Source: Anaerolineae bacterium (GTDB lineage: Bacteria > Chloroflexota > Anaerolineae > Aggregatilineales > Phototrophicaceae). From it: a stretch of DNA of 7,154 nucleotides. Positions 4,668 through 7,154 of the stretch are shown in pieces; the stretch's first letter is position 1; each line of letters begins with the position of its first letter. Location of the stretch: assembly GCA_028284565.1 (NCBI GenBank), contig JANQRM010000063.1, positions 1 through 7,154 on the forward strand. Reading direction: 5' to 3'. A model generated the notes under the pieces. It did not search any database. It was given only the letters and a program-made list of their open reading frames with translations, and had not been told where the DNA came from. The position numbers and the translations under genes were made by a program.

Positions 4668-5468
4668 ATGAAGCGAATTTTGAGCTTACTTGGATTAATC
4701 ATTGTGGTCTCTGCGTGCCAAGCCATTGGTGGCGGAGGTGACGATACATCGCAATCAACAGACGGCAACCAAAACAGAGGCGGCGTGATTCAATGGGATC
4801 GTGACCCATTGAATGTGGTGTTCCGTGCCGACATCACTGGTGGGGATACCCAAGTTGCCTTCTTTACGAAAAATGAAGTACCTCCCTGTACCGTCTATGG
4901 GGATGGACGTGTGGTTTGGACGAGCCCAGATACCAGTGATATATTATTCGACTTTTTAAGCGAACAAGAAGTCGTCAATTTCGTGAGCAATCTGACCGTG
5001 CAACAGCGTTTTTATACCTACCAAGCGCGTCGGGATGTCCAATTGCCTGAATCGATTGAGCCTGTGGTCGAAGAACTTACCTTGACTGTCAACAACATTG
5101 AACACAGGAGTGATTCCTACTCGACTTGGCCCCCCGATTATTTCAATACGGTTTTAGAGCTGTGCCAGAGCCTGAGTGATACACCAACGATTTTCCTACC
5201 GGAAGAAGCTTGGGTCAGTATTGAAGTGACGGAGTACGACTCGACCTCCCCGACGATTTACTGGGAGCCAGACGCATCCGGGTTGAGTCTGCGCGAGGTG
5301 GCGAATGCTGAGGATAGTCGGATGTGGATTGAGGGGCAAAATGTGGGCATTATCTGGAACGTATTCCGCAATGATCCGCCCGATACGCAATTCAACGAAG
5401 ATGGCTTCGATTTCTTCCTTGCGCTCGAAGTGCCGGGTGTCACGCGCGATGCCCCACCTGCACCATAG
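4668..5468 (+). CDS. Lipoprotein of unknown function
   Basis: This 266-residue precursor begins MKRILSLLGLIIVVSAC, a type II signal peptide with lipobox V-S-A-C, so Cys17 would be lipidated and the protein anchored on the outer face of the membrane. A low-complexity linker follows (GGGGDDTSQSTDGNQNRGG). The globular part starts near WDRDPLNVVFRADITGGDT, with PPCTVYGDGRVVWTSPD, repeated aromatic-rich strands, and a C-terminal region with IYWEPDASGLSLREV and WIEGQNVGIIWNVF. Mature-domain cysteines in PPC and LC could pair. No enzymatic motif is evident. ATG 4668 is chosen because GGAG lies 9 bases upstream and the signal peptide begins there. A TTG at 4608 and an ATG at 4653 are in frame but would put a charged extension before the signal. 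The gene stands apart from its minus-strand neighbour. Confidence 0.82.
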   Translation: MKRILSLLGLIIVVSACQAIGGGGDDTSQSTDGNQNRGGVIQWDRDPLNVVFRADITGGDTQVAFFTKNEVPPCTVYGDGRVVWTSPDTSDILFDFLSEQEVVNFVSNLTVQQRFYTYQARRDVQLPESIEPVVEELTLTVNNIEHRSDSYSTWPPDYFNTVLELCQSLSDTPTIFLPEEAWVSIEVTEYDSTSPTIYWEPDASGLSLREVANAEDSRMWIEGQNVGIIWNVFRNDPPDTQFNEDGFDFFLALEVPGVTRDAPPAP

Positions 5469-5504
5469 TAGTAGATTGGATGAGTATTAAGTGGGAAATT
5501 TATG

Positions 5505-5535
5505 AAGTCTCCCCTTGCGAAGCGGGGGGAGATTT
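5505..5535. repeat. Long palindromic hairpin, possible dispersed repeat element
   Basis: AAGTCTCCCCTTGC (5505-5518) pairs with GCGGGGGGAGATTT (5522-5535) around a GAA triloop. This is a 14-bp uninterrupted stem if three G-U pairs are allowed. It is followed by AGAGGGAGG and lies 36 bases after the lipoprotein stop. There is no real T tract on the plus strand, so it is a weak terminator candidate at best. The palindrome with a G-rich arm and trailing TTTAGAGGGAGG resembles small repetitive extragenic elements seen in many bacterial genomes; that is pattern memory, not a search. Confidence 0.55.
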
Positions 5536-5601
5536 AGAGGGAGGATACACTTTCCTTCCCTGCAAAACCTTATTGAAGACCATTTTAACAGTAAGCCACC
5601 C

Positions 5602-6039
5602 ATGACCCTACCCAGACGACCTGAACCTGACGCGCCACCTCGCTCAACCAATCGACCACCCGACCATACGGGCTTGTTGATTGGCGCGCTCATTCTCTTC
5701 CTTGTGGGATGGATTGGCTTGTTCCAATTGATTACCAGCACCCTCCCACGCATCGGAGGGGAGTTATGGCTCTTCTTCTTGATGTTGCAATTGGCAATTA
5801 TGGGGACGGTGATTCCCTTTGTCCGCTTCCTCAATTTGCGCTTCACACCCATTGATAAAGAAGTCCCACCATCCAGTGTGATTCTACGTCAGAGTGTTTG
5901 GATTGGCTTGTTTGTGGTTACTTGTGCATGGCTCCAGATTCCCAGAGCCTTGTCCTTGCCTGTCGCCTTCTTCTTGGCGGTGGTCTTCATCATGCTCGAA
6001 TTCTTCCTGCGCTCACGGGAACGCTTGGATGAAGCCTAA
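5602..6039 (+). CDS. Four-helix integral membrane protein of unknown function
   Basis: The protein has 145 residues. A proline- and charge-rich N-terminal tail (TLPRRPEPDAPPRSTNRPPD) precedes four hydrophobic segments at about 24-44, 55-77, 93-113 and 117-136. The chain ends RSRERLDEA. A short loop, RFTPIDKEVPPSS, separates the helix pairs. No catalytic or transport motif is visible. ATG 5602 is the first ATG in the frame; upstream in-frame TTG codons would place the hairpin repeat inside the gene and are rejected. No good ribosome site precedes it, so initiation may be weak or depend on upstream structure. Its stop overlaps the start of selA by 11 bases, which suggests co-transcription and possibly coupled translation, though nothing ties its function to selenium. 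Confidence 0.75.
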   Translation: MTLPRRPEPDAPPRSTNRPPDHTGLLIGALILFLVGWIGLFQLITSTLPRIGGELWLFFLMLQLAIMGTVIPFVRFLNLRFTPIDKEVPPSSVILRQSVWIGLFVVTCAWLQIPRALSLPVAFFLAVVFIMLEFFLRSRERLDEA

Positions 6040-7154
6040 CGACCAGCTACGCCAGTTGCCATCTGTCGATAGCCTCCTACAATCCAGTGGTGGACAAGAC
6101 CTTATTGCAACTTATGGACATGATGCCACAAGAGAGGCATTTCGCTATACACTAAATCTCATTCGCCAATTGATTTTGGCTGGACACAACGAACCCGTCA
6201 CTTCCGAGCAAATCATCGAATCGACACAAATTCAACTAGAAATACGCTTTACACCCACCTTGCTCCCTGTCGTCAATGCAACAGGCGTGATTCTCCATAC
6301 CAATCTTGGACGCGCGCCTCTCTCACAATCCGCGATAGAAGCGATGCAGGGGATTGGCGCGCAATACACCAACCTCGAATTCAACTTGGAAACAGGCAAG
6401 CGGGGCAGTCGGCTCATTCATGCCGAAGGTCTCTTGCGCGATTTAACTGGGGCGGAGTCCGCACTTGTGGTCAATAACGCGGCATCAGCACTGGTTCTAT
6501 TGCTCTCAGCATTGGCGAAAGACCGTGAAGTTGTCTTATCTCGTGGGCAACTGGTGGAGATTGGTGGGGGCTTTCGCATCCCGGACATTATGGCGCAGAG
6601 TGGGGCTAAATTGGTGGAAGTTGGGACAACCAACCGCACGCGAATCGGTGATTATCGCCAAGCGATTACGGAAGATACAGCTCTCTTGATGCGCGTCCAT
6701 TCGTCGAATTTTAAGCAAATCGGCTTCACCGAGTCGGCTAGTTTGGCGGAGCTAGCTGACCTCGCGCATGAGCATGGCTTGTGGTGTGTGGATGATTTGG
6801 GTAGTGGTGCGCTACTCGATACAGCCGACTTCGGCTTAGAGCATGAGCCAACGATGCAAGAAAGCCTATCTGCCGGAGCTGATTTAATCGTCTTCAGTGG
6901 GGATAAGCTACTAGGAGGACCGCAAGCGGGTATTTTGTTGGGCAAGCAGGTCATCATCGACCAACTGAAACGCCATCCTCTTGCAAGGGCATTACGGGTT
7001 GATAAGCTGATTTATGGTGCTTTATGTGCCACGCTTGATCATTATCGCAAGGGGGAAGCGACCGCGCATATTCCCATCTGGCAGATGATGGCACGCTCCC
7101 TCGATGAGATTGCGATTTCTGCCCAACGTTGGGCTGAGCAGACAGGTGGGCAGG
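6029..7154 (+). CDS. selA: L-seryl-tRNA(Sec) selenium transferase, N-terminal 375 residues (runs off the window)
   Basis: SelA is a PLP enzyme that converts Ser-tRNA(Sec) to Sec-tRNA(Sec) with selenophosphate, in the cytoplasm. The N-terminal tRNA-contacting region begins LRQLPSVDSLLQSSG (about 7-21). The fold-type I core carries NATGVILHTNLGRAPL (83-98), GKRGSR (123-128), VNNAASALVL (148-157), SRGQLVEIGGGFRIPD (171-186), VGTTNRT (198-204), DDLGSGAL (255-262) and FSGDKLLGGPQAG, whose Lys293 is the expected PLP lysine, close to Lys295 of the E. coli enzyme. The usual length is about 460 residues, so roughly 90 are missing beyond the edge. The start at ATG 6029 overlaps the preceding membrane gene, with only a GGGA at 6017-6020 as ribosome site. 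selB often follows in other genomes. The motifs are intact, so the enzyme is probably active. Confidence 0.96.
   Translation, partial: MKPNDQLRQLPSVDSLLQSSGGQDLIATYGHDATREAFRYTLNLIRQLILAGHNEPVTSEQIIESTQIQLEIRFTPTLLPVVNATGVILHTNLGRAPLSQSAIEAMQGIGAQYTNLEFNLETGKRGSRLIHAEGLLRDLTGAESALVVNNAASALVLLLSALAKDREVVLSRGQLVEIGGGFRIPDIMAQSGAKLVEVGTTNRTRIGDYRQAITEDTALLMRVHSSNFKQIGFTESASLAELADLAHEHGLWCVDDLGSGALLDTADFGLEHEPTMQESLSAGADLIVFSGDKLLGGPQAGILLGKQVIIDQLKRHPLARALRVDKLIYGALCATLDHYRKGEATAHIPIWQMMARSLDEIAISAQRWAEQTGGQ

Noticed and set aside
5515..5601. TTG start for the four-helix membrane protein at 5515
   Set aside because: The extension is translated from the palindromic repeat and lacks protein character; the first ATG is at 5602.

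Overview
The window looks like a chromosomal segment of an Anaerolineae-like member of the Chloroflexota. This is an inference from protein style: a small TPR protein, a Trm112-like protein with a degenerate metal site, lipoproteins with short lipoboxes, and small two-helix membrane proteins with PH-like domains. No rRNA or taxonomic marker is present, so the assignment is moderate. Base composition is mixed, and the central gene array is visibly richer in A+T than the right-hand selA end.

Left part (1-1174): the 5' end of a TPR gene, then a small secreted protein, both on the minus strand. A probable terminator separates them. An A+T-rich divergent intergenic region follows.

Centre (1175-3649): four tandem plus-strand paralogues, called A to D here. 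Each encodes about 190-227 residues: a basic KRKND-type N terminus, two or three membrane helices, a beta-rich PH-like domain and a conserved tail containing FGRDL-HYAPHLF. They are joined by ATGA stop/start overlaps. The three gene-gene junctions are near-copies of one 142-bp block, while the middles have diverged. Copy C carries an in-frame internal duplication of a hydrophobic segment, and copy D is a mosaic of B-like and C-like stretches. This is the most unusual part of the window.

Middle right (3658-4449): a small TfoX/YjbR-like minus-strand protein converges on the array. A plus-strand tRNA-Gly(GCC) follows, with its own clear promoter and terminator. Next is a minus-strand Trm112/UPF0434-like protein.

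Right part (4603-7154): a lipoprotein of unknown function, a long palindromic hairpin that resembles a dispersed repeat, a four-helix membrane protein, and the first 375 codons of selA. The selA start overlaps the end of the membrane gene, so the two are probably co-transcribed. SelA makes selenocysteinyl-tRNA, so the organism probably uses selenocysteine; selB, selD and selC would be expected elsewhere.
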